Shown here one piece after another: positions 1 through 8,731 of a stretch of DNA of 64,000 nucleotides. The position numbers and the translations under genes were made by a program. The notes beneath the pieces are model-generated. The model did no database searches, was not told the DNA's origin, and saw only the letters and a list, made by a program, of their open reading frames with translations. How positions within the stretch are numbered: the first letter of the stretch is position 1; each line of letters begins with the position of its first letter. The stretch comes from Psychrobacter namhaensis. Its GTDB lineage: Bacteria > Pseudomonadota > Gammaproteobacteria > Pseudomonadales > Moraxellaceae. The stretch spans positions 18,924 through 82,923 of the forward strand of contig NZ_JABASS010000013.1 of NCBI RefSeq assembly GCF_016107545.1. Reading direction: 5' to 3'.

Positions 1-379
1 CTTCGCTGGTCAGTAGTGGCTCAAAGGCACCGCCATTGGCATCGAAACAAGCCGCATACAGAATCGTATCTTCGGTATTAAAAAACTTAGAAATCGACGC
101 CTCTAATTGCTTATGCAAATCTTGCGTACCACAAATAAAACGTACCGATGACATGCCATAACCTGAGTCTTCAATGGCTTTGATCGCCGCTTGTTTAATC
201 TCAGGGTGGTCAGACAATCCAAGGTAATTGTTGGCACAGAAGTTAAGCATCTCACGACCATCCGCGATCTTGATTAGCGCATCTTGCGGAGAGGTGATAA
301 CGCGCTCGTTTTTATACAATCCTGCCGCGCGGATATCGCTGATTTCTTGTTGTAGATGTTTTTGAAAGGCTTGATACAT
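1..379 (-). CDS. kbl: Glycine C-acetyltransferase (2-amino-3-ketobutyrate CoA ligase), N-terminal part
   Basis: Only the first 126 or so codons are in the window; the gene runs off the left edge. The translation starts MYQAFQKHLQQEISDIRAAGLYK and contains LNFCANNYLGLSDHPE, a hallmark of the PLP-dependent alpha-oxoamine synthase family, followed by GMSSVRFICGTQ, typical of KBL. The enzyme joins glycine and acetyl-CoA, or cleaves 2-amino-3-ketobutyrate during threonine breakdown, in the cytoplasm. The ATG at 377-379 has an AAGGAAAA ribosome binding site just upstream. The usual partner tdh would lie outside the window. The family call is firm; the distinction from other oxoamine synthases rests on the N-terminus only. 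Confidence 0.93.
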   Translation of the reverse strand, partial: MYQAFQKHLQQEISDIRAAGLYKNERVITSPQDALIKIADGREMLNFCANNYLGLSDHPEIKQAAIKAIEDSGYGMSSVRFICGTQDLHKQLEASISKFFNTEDTILYAACFDANGGAFEPLLTSE

Positions 380-857
380 AAATTTTCCTTTTTTAATATT
401 ATTGGAGTTTGCATACGTCATGCAAATATTAGTAATGCCGATAGTAGGCCTGCTGATAGCACCAAACGATCAAAGCCACGCATCATTCTAGTCTTTAGTA
501 AAACCAACGAGACGGTGCGAGCAGTGATACTATCTATAATCCGGTAATCTATAACCCCGTAAGCGGCAATTTTATCATTAGCCCATCGCAATAAGTAGCC
601 CAAGCAACGCCTTATCAACTAAAGCATCGAACACAAGATAAAAAAGGATGCCAATCACCATGCTAATGATATAGTTAGGTCGCTATAAAAGGGATACAGA
701 TAGACTGGTATAAATTTTACTTGCTTGCTGTGCTTACGCCGACAGAGGCTGCGAAAAATTTATACCAGTCTAGTGCATTTATATAATGCATCTGTTTCAT
801 TCAGCGTTGACTACAGAAGGTGTTGACGGGTAGATGGCTATTTATCTATTTATCTAT
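380..857. other. Intergenic region with a palindromic repeat
   Basis: This is the spacer between the divergent-side end of kbl and the small gene at 858. Short open frames here (for example 356-547 plus and 418-618 minus) have no ribosome binding site and no recognisable protein. The only clear structure is the palindromic repeat at 668-800 and a short octamer repeat next to 858, both listed separately. Confidence 0.6.
668..800. repeat. Dispersed palindromic repeat, copy 1
   Basis: The core at 702-771 begins and ends with a perfect 17-bp inverted repeat (AGACTGGTATAAATTTT and its complement) around a loop containing TTGCTTGC and TACGCCGACAG. The flank at 668-698 (GATATAGTTAGGTC, then AAAAGGGATACAG) and the loop recur at 59817-59947, where the loop lies in the opposite orientation. 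No coding capacity is seen. It resembles a MITE or REP-like element of the host genome; that classification is inference. Confidence 0.75.
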
Positions 858-865
858 TTATCTAT
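839..865. repeat. Short tandem repeat, 8-bp unit TATTTATC
   Basis: About three copies of an 8-bp unit (CTATTTAT or its permutation) run up to and through the stop codon of the small minus-strand gene at 858-1049. Copy-number change would alter the region just after that stop codon rather than the reading frame. Confidence 0.7.
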
Positions 866-1049
866 CAAGAGTCTCGCCTTGCGCCTGAGCCATCAACTCA
901 TGAATTTTAGCGCTTTCTTTGAGCACACAAGCGTCATACGCAGAGAGCGGTTGCGACTCTTGTTCTTGTTGCTGTTTCTGCGCTTGCTTATCTTTTTCTT
1001 CTAGGTATTTTTGCAGATCGTTTTGCTCATCTTTTTGAGAATGACTCAT
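858..1049 (-). CDS. Small hydrophilic hypothetical protein (63 aa)
   Basis: I do not recognise this protein. It is 63 residues, very rich in K, E and Q (EEKDKQAQKQQQEQESQ around residues 17-33), probably helical or coiled-coil, with no signal peptide or membrane segment and one cysteine near residue 41. An AGGAGATAT ribosome binding site sits directly before the ATG, which is the main support for it being real. It lies about 28 bp downstream of the amidase gene on the same strand and could be co-transcribed with it. Confidence 0.6.
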   Translation of the reverse strand: MSHSQKDEQNDLQKYLEEKDKQAQKQQQEQESQPLSAYDACVLKESAKIHELMAQAQGETLDR

Positions 1050-1076
1050 GGCATATCTCCTGCTGTTTTGTAACGT

Positions 1077-1961
1077 TTAATAAAAATCATCCTTGCCAGC
1101 ATACTTCTGATTTAGCGCCTGCAAAATCGCATAGGTCTCGCTATCCATATTACCTGTTGGCTGCTGCGGGCGAAAGTGCAACTGAAACGCATAGATGACA
1201 TCACGGCTGGCTTTATCCCACGTATCAGTGTCGTTGATTTGATAGCCATATTGGCGAAACGTTTGCTTGATCTCAGGTATCGTGGCCGATGCAAATCCAT
1301 CTTGATTCAGCAAGAATTGCTTATCAAATTCATCATACCAAGCGCCGATGCCATAATCGAAATGCAGTCGCTCCCAAGGAAACTTGGCACCGGGGTCGAT
1401 CTTGCGCGAGGGTGCCATGTCCGCATGACCAATGATGTTTTTGGGTGAGATGTCATAGCGCGCGGCGATATCTTGCACCAATTGTGCGACTTTTTTAATC
1501 TGCAACTCATCAAATTCAACATAATGATGATAAGGACGATAATCGAGCGTGCTGTTTTTGAGTGCATCTCGATATTCAGGCTTGATACCGCTATTTACGA
1601 TCTCGATGCCGATAGAGGTATCGTTTAATATGGTTCTGCCTGAGAATCCGCCATCGCCTGCGTGCCACGCGCGCTTGGACTCTGGCACGAGGTTATAAAT
1701 TTTATCATCGTCATTGTCCAATATCAGATAGTGCGCACTCACATTGCCCGTGGTCAATGTCTTTATCGAGCGCTCATTATCTGAGACCGTATAGTGCAGG
1801 ACGATGGTTTTGATACGCTCACTTTTGCCAGTCGCTTGATACGTTTTACTATCGACGACGTAGTTTTTGGTCGTTGCCACTGGCGGGGGCGTTGTCATGC
1901 AGCCAACCAAGGAGAGGGTTAGCCCGCAAGCCAATGCCGTCGATATAGTGTTTTTTGCCAT
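1077..1961 (-). CDS. N-acetylmuramoyl-L-alanine amidase, AmiD-type lipoprotein
   Basis: The 294-residue protein starts with a lipoprotein signal (residues 1-21) ending in LVGC, so it should be anchored in a membrane through Cys21. An Amidase_2 domain follows: VLHYTVS gives the first zinc histidine, then SAHYLI, AWHAGDG, SIGIEIVN, and IIGHADMAPSRKIDPG with the later zinc ligands. The C-terminal roughly 70 residues resemble a peptidoglycan-binding helical domain. The family cleaves the amide bond between N-acetylmuramic acid and L-alanine, and E. coli AmiD, the closest known type, acts in the periplasm on wall fragments including anhydro-muropeptides. Length and domain order match AmiD. Confidence 0.9.
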   Translation of the reverse strand: MAKNTISTALACGLTLSLVGCMTTPPPVATTKNYVVDSKTYQATGKSERIKTIVLHYTVSDNERSIKTLTTGNVSAHYLILDNDDDKIYNLVPESKRAWHAGDGGFSGRTILNDTSIGIEIVNSGIKPEYRDALKNSTLDYRPYHHYVEFDELQIKKVAQLVQDIAARYDISPKNIIGHADMAPSRKIDPGAKFPWERLHFDYGIGAWYDEFDKQFLLNQDGFASATIPEIKQTFRQYGYQINDTDTWDKASRDVIYAFQLHFRPQQPTGNMDSETYAILQALNQKYAGKDDFY

Positions 1962-2054
1962 GAAATGCTCTGCATGAATAAAGGTGGGGGATACGCATCT
2001 TTATTTTACGTGTGTATTGCGATTAGAGGATGTCTAATGTTTTAAGACTTGTGT

Positions 2055-2822
2055 TCAACCTTGCCGAGTCTTCTTAGCCAACACTTTTTTCCAACTGTCT
2101 TCTAAACAATCAATCGCAAGCCACGGCTCAATGACATCAGCATCGAATTTTTCTTTACTATTCGCCAGCTGCCAAAGTGTCTTAAGCGTGGCAAACGGGT
2201 AAGGGCGCTCAACCAAATAAACAGGCAAATCCGCATGAATCAGACCGTCACGTACGACCTGAAAGTACCAACCAGCAATGCCTTGCTTACTCACCCATGC
2301 GGCAATATTTGGCACTTTGGTGAATTGGCCGATTTGGTCATTGATCTTATAACACGGACGGCGCGGTTGGACGATACGAAGTTGTACGCCATCCTCACCG
2401 TTTATATGGTCTTCACGCAATTGCCCATACTGATAGACATCGCCAATACAGACCGTCGTCTCATCCATCTCTGGTAAACCATTGACCGCTTCGGTGGTGA
2501 GGTTCTCGCCCAGTGTACCGATGCGCACTTTTAAACCAAACTCTGCATTCATCTGCTCGTACGTCGCGATTGGTAATTGATGCACCGCTTTTAAGGGGCC
2601 ACCATGATGCTTACGATCCGCTTGCTCATCGGTGGTCAGACCCATAAAGTTGACGGCGACGGGTGCTTTGATTGGCGCTTTATCGATGGCACTCATTTGC
2701 TCACGGGTGAATGGCATGGCTTTGCCAGCACGCACACAGGTGAGGTTGGCAATATGCAGGGGCAGGGTTTGGTTAAAGTCCGTCTGGATTTGTACGCTGG
2801 TATCGGCTGGTTCTGTGTGCAT
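2055..2822 (-). CDS. MOSC domain-containing protein (YiiM-like)
   Basis: The protein has a MOSC (molybdenum cofactor sulfurase C-terminal) domain. GLTTDEQADRKHHGGPLKAVHQLP is the typical YiiM opening; it is followed by GENLTTEA, the metal-sulfur binding region with RPCYKI, and a C-terminal 3-alpha domain (LPVYLVERPYPFATLK and onward). YiiM-type proteins bind the molybdenum cofactor and reduce N-hydroxylated compounds. I prefer the ATG at 2822 because TTAGGAAACGTG precedes it with good spacing; an upstream ATG at 2876 would add 18 residues but has no visible ribosome binding site. The gene stands alone, with a terminator hairpin upstream. Confidence 0.85.
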   Translation of the reverse strand: MHTEPADTSVQIQTDFNQTLPLHIANLTCVRAGKAMPFTREQMSAIDKAPIKAPVAVNFMGLTTDEQADRKHHGGPLKAVHQLPIATYEQMNAEFGLKVRIGTLGENLTTEAVNGLPEMDETTVCIGDVYQYGQLREDHINGEDGVQLRIVQPRRPCYKINDQIGQFTKVPNIAAWVSKQGIAGWYFQVVRDGLIHADLPVYLVERPYPFATLKTLWQLANSKEKFDADVIEPWLAIDCLEDSWKKVLAKKTRQG

Positions 2823-2950
2823 CACGTTTCCTAATGGCTGGTCATTTTTTAGCAAATACGATTTGATGATTGCCATTATCTTATCGCAATCATAGGTCGC
2901 TTTCAGCTCATTTATATTGAGTATACAAATGGGGTTATTTATAGACAGTC

Positions 2951-2985
2951 AAAAAAAAGACCAGAATCAGCATCTGGTCTTTTTA
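2951..2985 (-). terminator. Rho-independent terminator after rsfS
   Basis: AAAGACCAGA pairs with TCTGGTCTTT around a short loop, with a run of T on both strands. On the minus strand it follows rsfS and would stop read-through into the MOSC gene. Confidence 0.85.
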
Positions 2986-3027
2986 GTACTCTAAGTGAGT
3001 GTTATAAGCTCACTGCACGCAATACGC

Positions 3028-3441
3028 TTATTTGTTTTTGTTGCGACGACCTGCCGTTTTCTTTTCGCGCGGGGTGGCGACCAGCTCAGCCAACTGCTCA
3101 GGTGATGACCATAGGCCTTCTAAGTCATAGAACTCGCGCGCTTGTGGCGTCATCATATGGACGACCACTGCGCCCAAATCAATCAATGTCCAGTCAGAGT
3201 CGATGCCGCCTTCACGGCCAAGTGGCATAAAGCCGCCTTGCTTTGCTTCTGCGCCGACACTATCAGCCATCGCGCGTACATGGCGCTTTGAGGTACCATC
3301 AGCGATGACGATACGTTCGGTGACGTCAGTCAAGTCTTCTACATTTAATACGGTGATGTTCTTCGCTTTCATATCAGTCAGCGCGCTTTGTACAAGGTTT
3401 AAGCACACGGTTAAGCGTTCTTCAGTCATGGTGTTGGTCAT
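3028..3441 (-). CDS. rsfS: Ribosomal silencing factor RsfS
   Basis: The 137-residue protein carries the Iojap/RsfS fold. Signature stretches are AKNITVLNVEDLTDVTERIVIADGTSKRHV, GREGGIDSDWTLIDLGAVVVHMM and REFYDLEGLW near the C-terminus. RsfS binds L14 of the 50S subunit and blocks subunit joining when nutrients are short. The last residues (GRRNKNK) are basic. It lies downstream of nadD on the same strand, the common nadD-rsfS order in proteobacteria. A GAGATG precedes the ATG. Confidence 0.95.
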   Translation of the reverse strand: MTNTMTEERLTVCLNLVQSALTDMKAKNITVLNVEDLTDVTERIVIADGTSKRHVRAMADSVGAEAKQGGFMPLGREGGIDSDWTLIDLGAVVVHMMTPQAREFYDLEGLWSSPEQLAELVATPREKKTAGRRNKNK

Positions 3442-3572
3442 AAATTTTCATCTCTTGAATCGTCAATATTTAAAATAAAAGGGTAAATCGTTAATTTGGA
3501 TTGTCCAACTGCTCAGGTGTCGTCAGTCATGTATAAAGACAAAATGGGCAAAATGACAAAGATAAGGTGATT

Positions 3573-4472
3573 TTAACGGAATTGGGCAGCAGAATATAGC
3601 TGATGGGCGATAATATAGTGATAAACAGCAGGATTTAGCCATTTAGTCAATGGATTGGATTTATTAGGGTGCATGATATCATTTATTGGCGGTACAGATG
3701 TCATTTGCCTGTCGGCTGAATGAGTGATATCGGGTTGCTCTTTTAACGACTGTAGCTGCTGGCGTATTTGGGTACTCGATACTGCTTTGATCGGGCGCGT
3801 ATCTATATAAATGCGGCCTTGGTGAGCATTTTTCAAGGGACTATTGGCTTTAAGCATTTCTGATGAGGGCGTTATCAAATCAGTCGGCGAGTCGATGACG
3901 AGAGATTGCAACTGTATGGGTAGTTTGGCTTGAATGGCAAGGGTGTCCTGAGATATGTTATTTTTTTTAGTCGCAAAAAGGGTATTGTCCATATCAGACG
4001 GGCTACTGACGTTAGGACGACTAAAAATCCAAAGGTTGACATAATCAGTCAGTCTAAGCCCCTCTTTCCATTGGCCTAAATTCAGCGCGCTGTCCATACC
4101 AATGATAAAGATCAAGCTGTCATTTGGATAGCGTTCTCTTAGCGTGCGTACGCTGTCGATGGTATAGACAGGCGGCGTCTGCCACAGCTCAAGCTCATTA
4201 ATCTGCAGCGGCGTGTTGAGTGTCGCAAGCTTTAACATGGCCAGACGATGGGCGGGGTCAGTGCTTTTTTGCTTAAAAGGAGAGCGGGAGTTTGGCAATA
4301 ATGACACGTGCAGGTCGCGCTGTTGCAGCCTAGCTATGGGCAATAAACGTTGATAGACGGTCATTGCCATTTGTAAATGCCCCTCGTGCACAGGGTCAAA
4401 TGATCCGCCCAAATAGGCACGAATGGCGGGCGCAGGACTTTTATCATGACGGTTATGGGCAGTATTTGGCAT
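3573..4472 (-). CDS. nadD: Nicotinate-nucleotide adenylyltransferase
   Basis: NadD makes deamido-NAD from nicotinate mononucleotide and ATP. The nucleotidyltransferase signature GGSFDPVHEGHLQMA is at about residues 22-36, followed by SLLPNSRSPFKQK, FIIGMDSALNLGQW and the C-terminal motif VSSTQIRQQL. I place the start at the ATG at 4472 because the frame upstream (to a TTG at 4550) has no ribosome binding site and is low in similarity; neither start has a convincing one. With about 299 residues it is long for the family (usually near 210). The extra sequence sits between the NVSSPSD region and the ISSTxIR-type motif, and after that motif. It precedes rsfS. Confidence 0.9.
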   Translation of the reverse strand: MPNTAHNRHDKSPAPAIRAYLGGSFDPVHEGHLQMAMTVYQRLLPIARLQQRDLHVSLLPNSRSPFKQKSTDPAHRLAMLKLATLNTPLQINELELWQTPPVYTIDSVRTLRERYPNDSLIFIIGMDSALNLGQWKEGLRLTDYVNLWIFSRPNVSSPSDMDNTLFATKKNNISQDTLAIQAKLPIQLQSLVIDSPTDLITPSSEMLKANSPLKNAHQGRIYIDTRPIKAVSSTQIRQQLQSLKEQPDITHSADRQMTSVPPINDIMHPNKSNPLTKWLNPAVYHYIIAHQLYSAAQFR

Positions 4473-4571
4473 AAATAAATGAGCAAAAAAGCGTGAGAGA
4501 AGAGCAGTATTGTAGAGGGTGCGTGGGTACCTGTCATTAAAAGCGCGCAAAAATCGTGAGAAACTTATAAT

Positions 4572-4601
4572 AAAAAACCGACCATCATGACGATAGTCGG
4601 T
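4572..4601 (-). terminator. Rho-independent terminator after pta
   Basis: Read on the minus strand, ACCGACTATC pairs with GATGGTCGGT (one G-T) around a 5-base loop, followed by six T. It ends the pta transcript just before nadD. Confidence 0.88.
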
Positions 4602-4637
4602 GATATGCAGTACGGTGACGCATAAATTCTAACGCAA

Positions 4638-6785
4638 TTAAATCTGGTCGCTATAGGCTTGGATGGCGGTTAGGGCGATGGTATAAACAATATCATCGAC
4701 CAAAGCTCCGCGTGATAAGTCATTGACGGGCTTATTCAAACCTTGCAACATCGGGCCAACACTGATGACGTTGGCGCTGCGTTGTACCGCTTTATAAGTG
4801 GTATTACCGGTATTAAGATCTGGGAAAATAAAGACGTTGGCTTGACCAGCAACAGGCGAGTCAGGGGCTTTTTGTTTACCCACGCTCATGACTGAGGCTG
4901 CATCATACTGTAGTGGTCCATCGACTTTTAGATCTGGCGCACGCTCGCGTACGATTTGGGTGGCACGAGTGACTTTTTCGACATCGGCGCCTGCCCCTGA
5001 CGAGCCAGTAGAGTAGCTAATCATCGCAACTTTTGGATCGATACCAAAGGCGGCGGCAGACTGGGCTGATTGAATAGCAATCTCAGCCAACTCTTCAGCA
5101 TTCGGGTCCGGATTGATGGCACAGTCACCGTAGACGACCACTTGCTCAGGCAATAGCATAAAGAAGACGGATGACACGAGTGAGTACTGCGGAGCGGTCT
5201 TAATCAACTGAAACGCTGGACGGACGGTGTTGGCAGTGGTATGAATCGCACCTGAGACCAAGCCATCGACTTCGTCCATTTGTAGCATGGTGGTGCCCAA
5301 ATACACGGTATCTTTGAGGTATTCAGCAGCGACATCTTCAGAGGTTTTGCCTTTACGGCGCTCGACGACAGCAGCGACATATTTGCTTATATCAAGGCTA
5401 TCGGGATCGATAATCTCTAGACCCTCTGGCAGCGTTAAGTCACGGTTTTTCGCCACTTGCTCGACGTCGCTACGCTTCGCAAGTAGGACACAGTTGGCGA
5501 TGCCGCGGCTTTGACAGATACAAGCTGCTTCGACTGTACGAGGTTCAGAACCTTCTGGTAGTACGATGCGTTTTTTGGCATGCTGCGCTTTTTTGACCAA
5601 TTGATGACGGAAGGCAGAAGGAGACAGACGCGGCTTATAATCGCGGCTGAAGTAGTCTTTAATCCAGCTTAAGTTTAAATGCGCAGCTACGTAACGAGCC
5701 ACTTCTTCAGCGCGTTCTGTATCATCACTTGGGATCTCAGAGCTCATGTGCATCAGACTCTGTACGGTCTCATAACTGTCGCTTTCGACACTCATCACAG
5801 GAATACCCGTTTTGAGCGCTGATTGCCATAGCTCAGCAACCGTCATACTTGGCTCGACGCCGCCTGTCAACACCAAACCTGCCAGCGGGATGCCATTGAT
5901 GCATGCCAACCCAGCAGCCAGTAATAAGTCATCACGGTCACCAGGAACGACGATTAGGGTGCCACGTTTGAACACTTCATCCACGCGGTTCACGGAGCGT
6001 GCCGTTAGGCTAATACGATTGATGCGACGCGTTTTTGCGTCACCCACATTGAGCCACTTGGCATCAAGCTCAGTGGCAATATCCCAAGTGCGAGGCACAG
6101 ACAGTGAGTCACTAAATGGCACCACACCGATTAAGCGAAATGCTTCAGTATCAAAGTGAGGAGACAAGCGTTGGACTTCCTGCATGAAGGTGTCGTCCAA
6201 GCTCACGATGGCCTCACCAGGAGCAACCGGCTGGGTCTCAAAGGTATTTGGCACATCGTGCACCCGCATCAAAATCACGCCTAGCGTACGGGCATTGGCG
6301 ATACCGCCAAACTCGCGAGCGTGGACATCGAGCTTGTCGGCCAGATAGGCAGGCTTGCTGGTGTCAGCCGTGCTGACAAAAATGATTTTGGCGTCTAGCG
6401 CATGGGCAATGGCACGGTTGATCTGTGAGGCATACGAGGTTTCGGTGGTTGGTACCAGACCTTCGCAGATGACCACATCATGACCGTCACCAATCGTGTG
6501 ATAATTGACGACCACTTCTTCCATCAAGTCATCAAGATTGCCATCACCAATCATGCGCTCAACGCGCTGACGACTGATGGATTCGGGCGGGTTTAAACCA
6601 AAAGCGTGCATGGTTAAGGCACTTGAGCTGTCTAAGCTGCGCTGCTTATCCAGAGTGTCGTCTTGCAAAAATGGCTTCATAAAGCCCGCTTTTATACCGT
6701 TGTAGTCAAAAGCACGGATCAGGCCGAGCGCAGCTGACGTGACGCCAATGCCGCGGCTGATGGGAACAAGTAAAATGGTTTGCAT
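4638..6785 (-). CDS. pta: Phosphate acetyltransferase
   Basis: The 715-residue protein has the long, two-part architecture of proteobacterial Pta. The N-terminal half is the P-loop-like BioD/DRTGG regulatory region (begins MQTILLVPISRGIGVTSAALGLIRAF). The C-terminal half, from about residue 390, is the catalytic PTA_PTB domain (VLPEGSEPRTVEAA, DGLVSGAIHTTANTVRPAF, SYSTGSSGAGADVEKV, DGPLQYDAASV, FPDLNTGNTTYKAVQRSA). It interconverts acetyl-CoA and acetyl phosphate in the cytoplasm. GTAGGATACACT precedes the ATG. It lies 129 bp downstream of ackA on the same strand, so the two form the acetate pathway. Confidence 0.97.
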   Translation of the reverse strand: MQTILLVPISRGIGVTSAALGLIRAFDYNGIKAGFMKPFLQDDTLDKQRSLDSSSALTMHAFGLNPPESISRQRVERMIGDGNLDDLMEEVVVNYHTIGDGHDVVICEGLVPTTETSYASQINRAIAHALDAKIIFVSTADTSKPAYLADKLDVHAREFGGIANARTLGVILMRVHDVPNTFETQPVAPGEAIVSLDDTFMQEVQRLSPHFDTEAFRLIGVVPFSDSLSVPRTWDIATELDAKWLNVGDAKTRRINRISLTARSVNRVDEVFKRGTLIVVPGDRDDLLLAAGLACINGIPLAGLVLTGGVEPSMTVAELWQSALKTGIPVMSVESDSYETVQSLMHMSSEIPSDDTERAEEVARYVAAHLNLSWIKDYFSRDYKPRLSPSAFRHQLVKKAQHAKKRIVLPEGSEPRTVEAACICQSRGIANCVLLAKRSDVEQVAKNRDLTLPEGLEIIDPDSLDISKYVAAVVERRKGKTSEDVAAEYLKDTVYLGTTMLQMDEVDGLVSGAIHTTANTVRPAFQLIKTAPQYSLVSSVFFMLLPEQVVVYGDCAINPDPNAEELAEIAIQSAQSAAAFGIDPKVAMISYSTGSSGAGADVEKVTRATQIVRERAPDLKVDGPLQYDAASVMSVGKQKAPDSPVAGQANVFIFPDLNTGNTTYKAVQRSANVISVGPMLQGLNKPVNDLSRGALVDDIVYTIALTAIQAYSDQI

Positions 6786-6851
6786 AGTGTATCCTACGGT
6801 TTATTATATTCTGACAGCTCAAGTCATCCTTGCTGAAATGAGAAAAACGTC

Positions 6852-6883
6852 GCGCTTCTTACTTATCTATTTATAAGAAGCGC
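6852..6883 (-). other. Hairpin between ackA and pta
   Basis: GCGCTTCTTA and its exact complement enclose a 12-base AT-rich loop. On the minus strand the hairpin is followed, after a few bases, by GTTTTTC, a weak terminator-like run. It could attenuate or tune pta relative to ackA, or protect processed mRNA ends. No function is shown by the sequence alone. Confidence 0.55.
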
Positions 6884-6914
6884 TGGTCTAAGCAACGACT
6901 CAAAACGGTCGCGT

Positions 6915-8147
6915 TTAGACTAAGTCCAAAGCGTCACGAGTTTCTTGGGCGATGCGGCACTCTTCATCCGTTGGTACCACCCATAGCTCGATGCTGCTAT
7001 CATCGGCGTGGAAGCTACCTTCACTGCCACCGAACAGGCTTGCGTTTTTGTCCGCATTTACTTTGATACCAAAATGACGCATCACTTCTAAGATGCTCGT
7101 ACGCGTGGTCACTGAGTTTTCACCAATACCACCGGTAAAGACAATACCAGTAAATTCTGGCAGCGCACAGCTCAAGCTGGCGAGGTATTTACCGACGCGG
7201 TAACAGAACATCTCGATGGCAAGCTTGGCGTCTTGATGTCCTTCATTGGCCGCTTGTTCGACAGTACGTAAATCATTAGATAGCCCTGAGACACCCAATA
7301 GACCACTTTCATTATTGAGCATGGCATCGATCTCTTCCAAGCTCATACCGAGCTGGCGCTTTAGGTGGATGTGTAGGCTTGGGTCGACATCACCACTACG
7401 CGTACCCATCATGAGTCCCTCAAGCGGGGTCAGGCCCATACTGGTATCGAAGCTTTTGCCATCATAAACGGCCGTTGCCGAGCAGCCGTTACCCAGATGC
7501 GCTGTGAGCCAGCCATGTGGGCCTTTAGACTCTGTAATCTCACTGGCACGCTCTGAGACGTAGGCATGAGACGTACCATGAAAGCCATAACGGCGGATTT
7601 TGTGCTCTTCATACAGAGCTTTTGGTAGCGGATAGCGAAAAGCAACTGGCGGCATGGTTTGGTGAAAGGCTGTGTCAAAGACGACTACTTGAGGAATATT
7701 AGGATAAATCGCCTGTACCGCTTCGATACCCAAAGCGTGGGCAGGGTTGTGTAGTGGCGCGAGTATTTTTAAGCGTTTTACCTCGTCCAGTACGTGTTCA
7801 TCGACACGGACAGCTTCAGAATACTCACGGCCACCATGGACCACGCGATGACCAACCGCGATGAAGTGATATTGTTCTAATAGCTCAAGGATTTTTTGTA
7901 GCGCTAACTTGTGACGGCCACCTGGGATCGAGATTTCAAGCTTGTCACCATTCAGTGTGGTGTGTTTGATACGAGCAGTATCAAGCCCTAGGTTTTCGGC
8001 CAAACCAGTGATACGAGTAGAGTTATCATCGCTAATCAGCGCGTATTTAATGGAAGAGGAGCCGCAGTTGAGAACTAAGGTAGGATTGGTCAGGGTTGAT
8101 GTGTCAGTATTTTGGTCATCAAAAGTGGTGGTTGGGCTAGCGCTCAT
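6915..8147 (-). CDS. ackA: Acetate kinase
   Basis: The 410-residue protein contains both acetate kinase signatures: LVLNCGSSSIKYAL near residues 23-36 and YGFHGTSHAYVSERA in the middle. GHRVVHGG, LGNGCSA, DTSMGLTPLEGLMMGTRSGDVDP, and FTGGIGENS are also present. It converts acetyl phosphate and ADP to acetate and ATP. An AAGGATAGAG ribosome binding site precedes the ATG. It has a short N-terminal tail of about 20 residues before the conserved core. It is the first gene of the ackA-pta pair. Confidence 0.97.
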   Translation of the reverse strand: MSASPTTTFDDQNTDTSTLTNPTLVLNCGSSSIKYALISDDNSTRITGLAENLGLDTARIKHTTLNGDKLEISIPGGRHKLALQKILELLEQYHFIAVGHRVVHGGREYSEAVRVDEHVLDEVKRLKILAPLHNPAHALGIEAVQAIYPNIPQVVVFDTAFHQTMPPVAFRYPLPKALYEEHKIRRYGFHGTSHAYVSERASEITESKGPHGWLTAHLGNGCSATAVYDGKSFDTSMGLTPLEGLMMGTRSGDVDPSLHIHLKRQLGMSLEEIDAMLNNESGLLGVSGLSNDLRTVEQAANEGHQDAKLAIEMFCYRVGKYLASLSCALPEFTGIVFTGGIGENSVTTRTSILEVMRHFGIKVNADKNASLFGGSEGSFHADDSSIELWVVPTDEECRIAQETRDALDLV

Positions 8148-8731
8148 ACTCTATCCTTAGATTATATGTTATGAATGGTGATTCATCATCGATGAATACC
8201 GGTTAAATACATAAAAATCAGCCACATCCATGCTGATATACAGTGAGCAAGTATATTGCTGATTTCATCCCCTTTTGCGTTGGCACTATTGATAAGTGCT
8301 CGTAAGTTGCATGCTAGCGCCTTACTACCGCCTCAAGGTAGAGCATAATGTAACATATTTTTGTGGCTATACCACGATAACTATAAGGGTTAACGCAAGA
8401 GAAGGGGGGTTGTCGAATACAACTGTACACCGACTGTGGCTAGTGTTTGTCGGGCGCTACAGCAAAAAAGTAGAACCAATAAAAATTGTAAGAAAATTTT
8501 TCTAAATAACCTTAATGCGTTTTGCACGCGGGTTATGGTGTACTGATATACCTGTTATCGTGCTAAAGCAGTAAACCTGAATAATTACTAAATTTATTAG
8601 GCAGACGTCTCCAGTATGCGCACAGCTTTATGTAATAATGTTATGATTCAAAACAGCCGTATCTGCCGTTTTACTTATCGTCTTTCTTTTACTGTACTTA
8701 CACCGTTGCAAGCTTACAGGTTATCTATTTT
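8148..8731. other. Intergenic region between ackA and lptM
   Basis: This 584-bp divergent spacer must hold the promoters of ackA and of the lptM-lysA unit, but I could not pick a convincing minus 35/minus 10 pair. A small hairpin (ATCAGC and GCTGAT) lies near 8216-8238. The open frame at 8296-8505 has no ribosome binding site and no recognisable product. Confidence 0.5.

Noticed and set aside
8296..8505. 69-residue open frame between ackA and lptM
   Set aside because: No ribosome binding site, no family resemblance, and atypical composition for a protein; it lies in a divergent promoter region.
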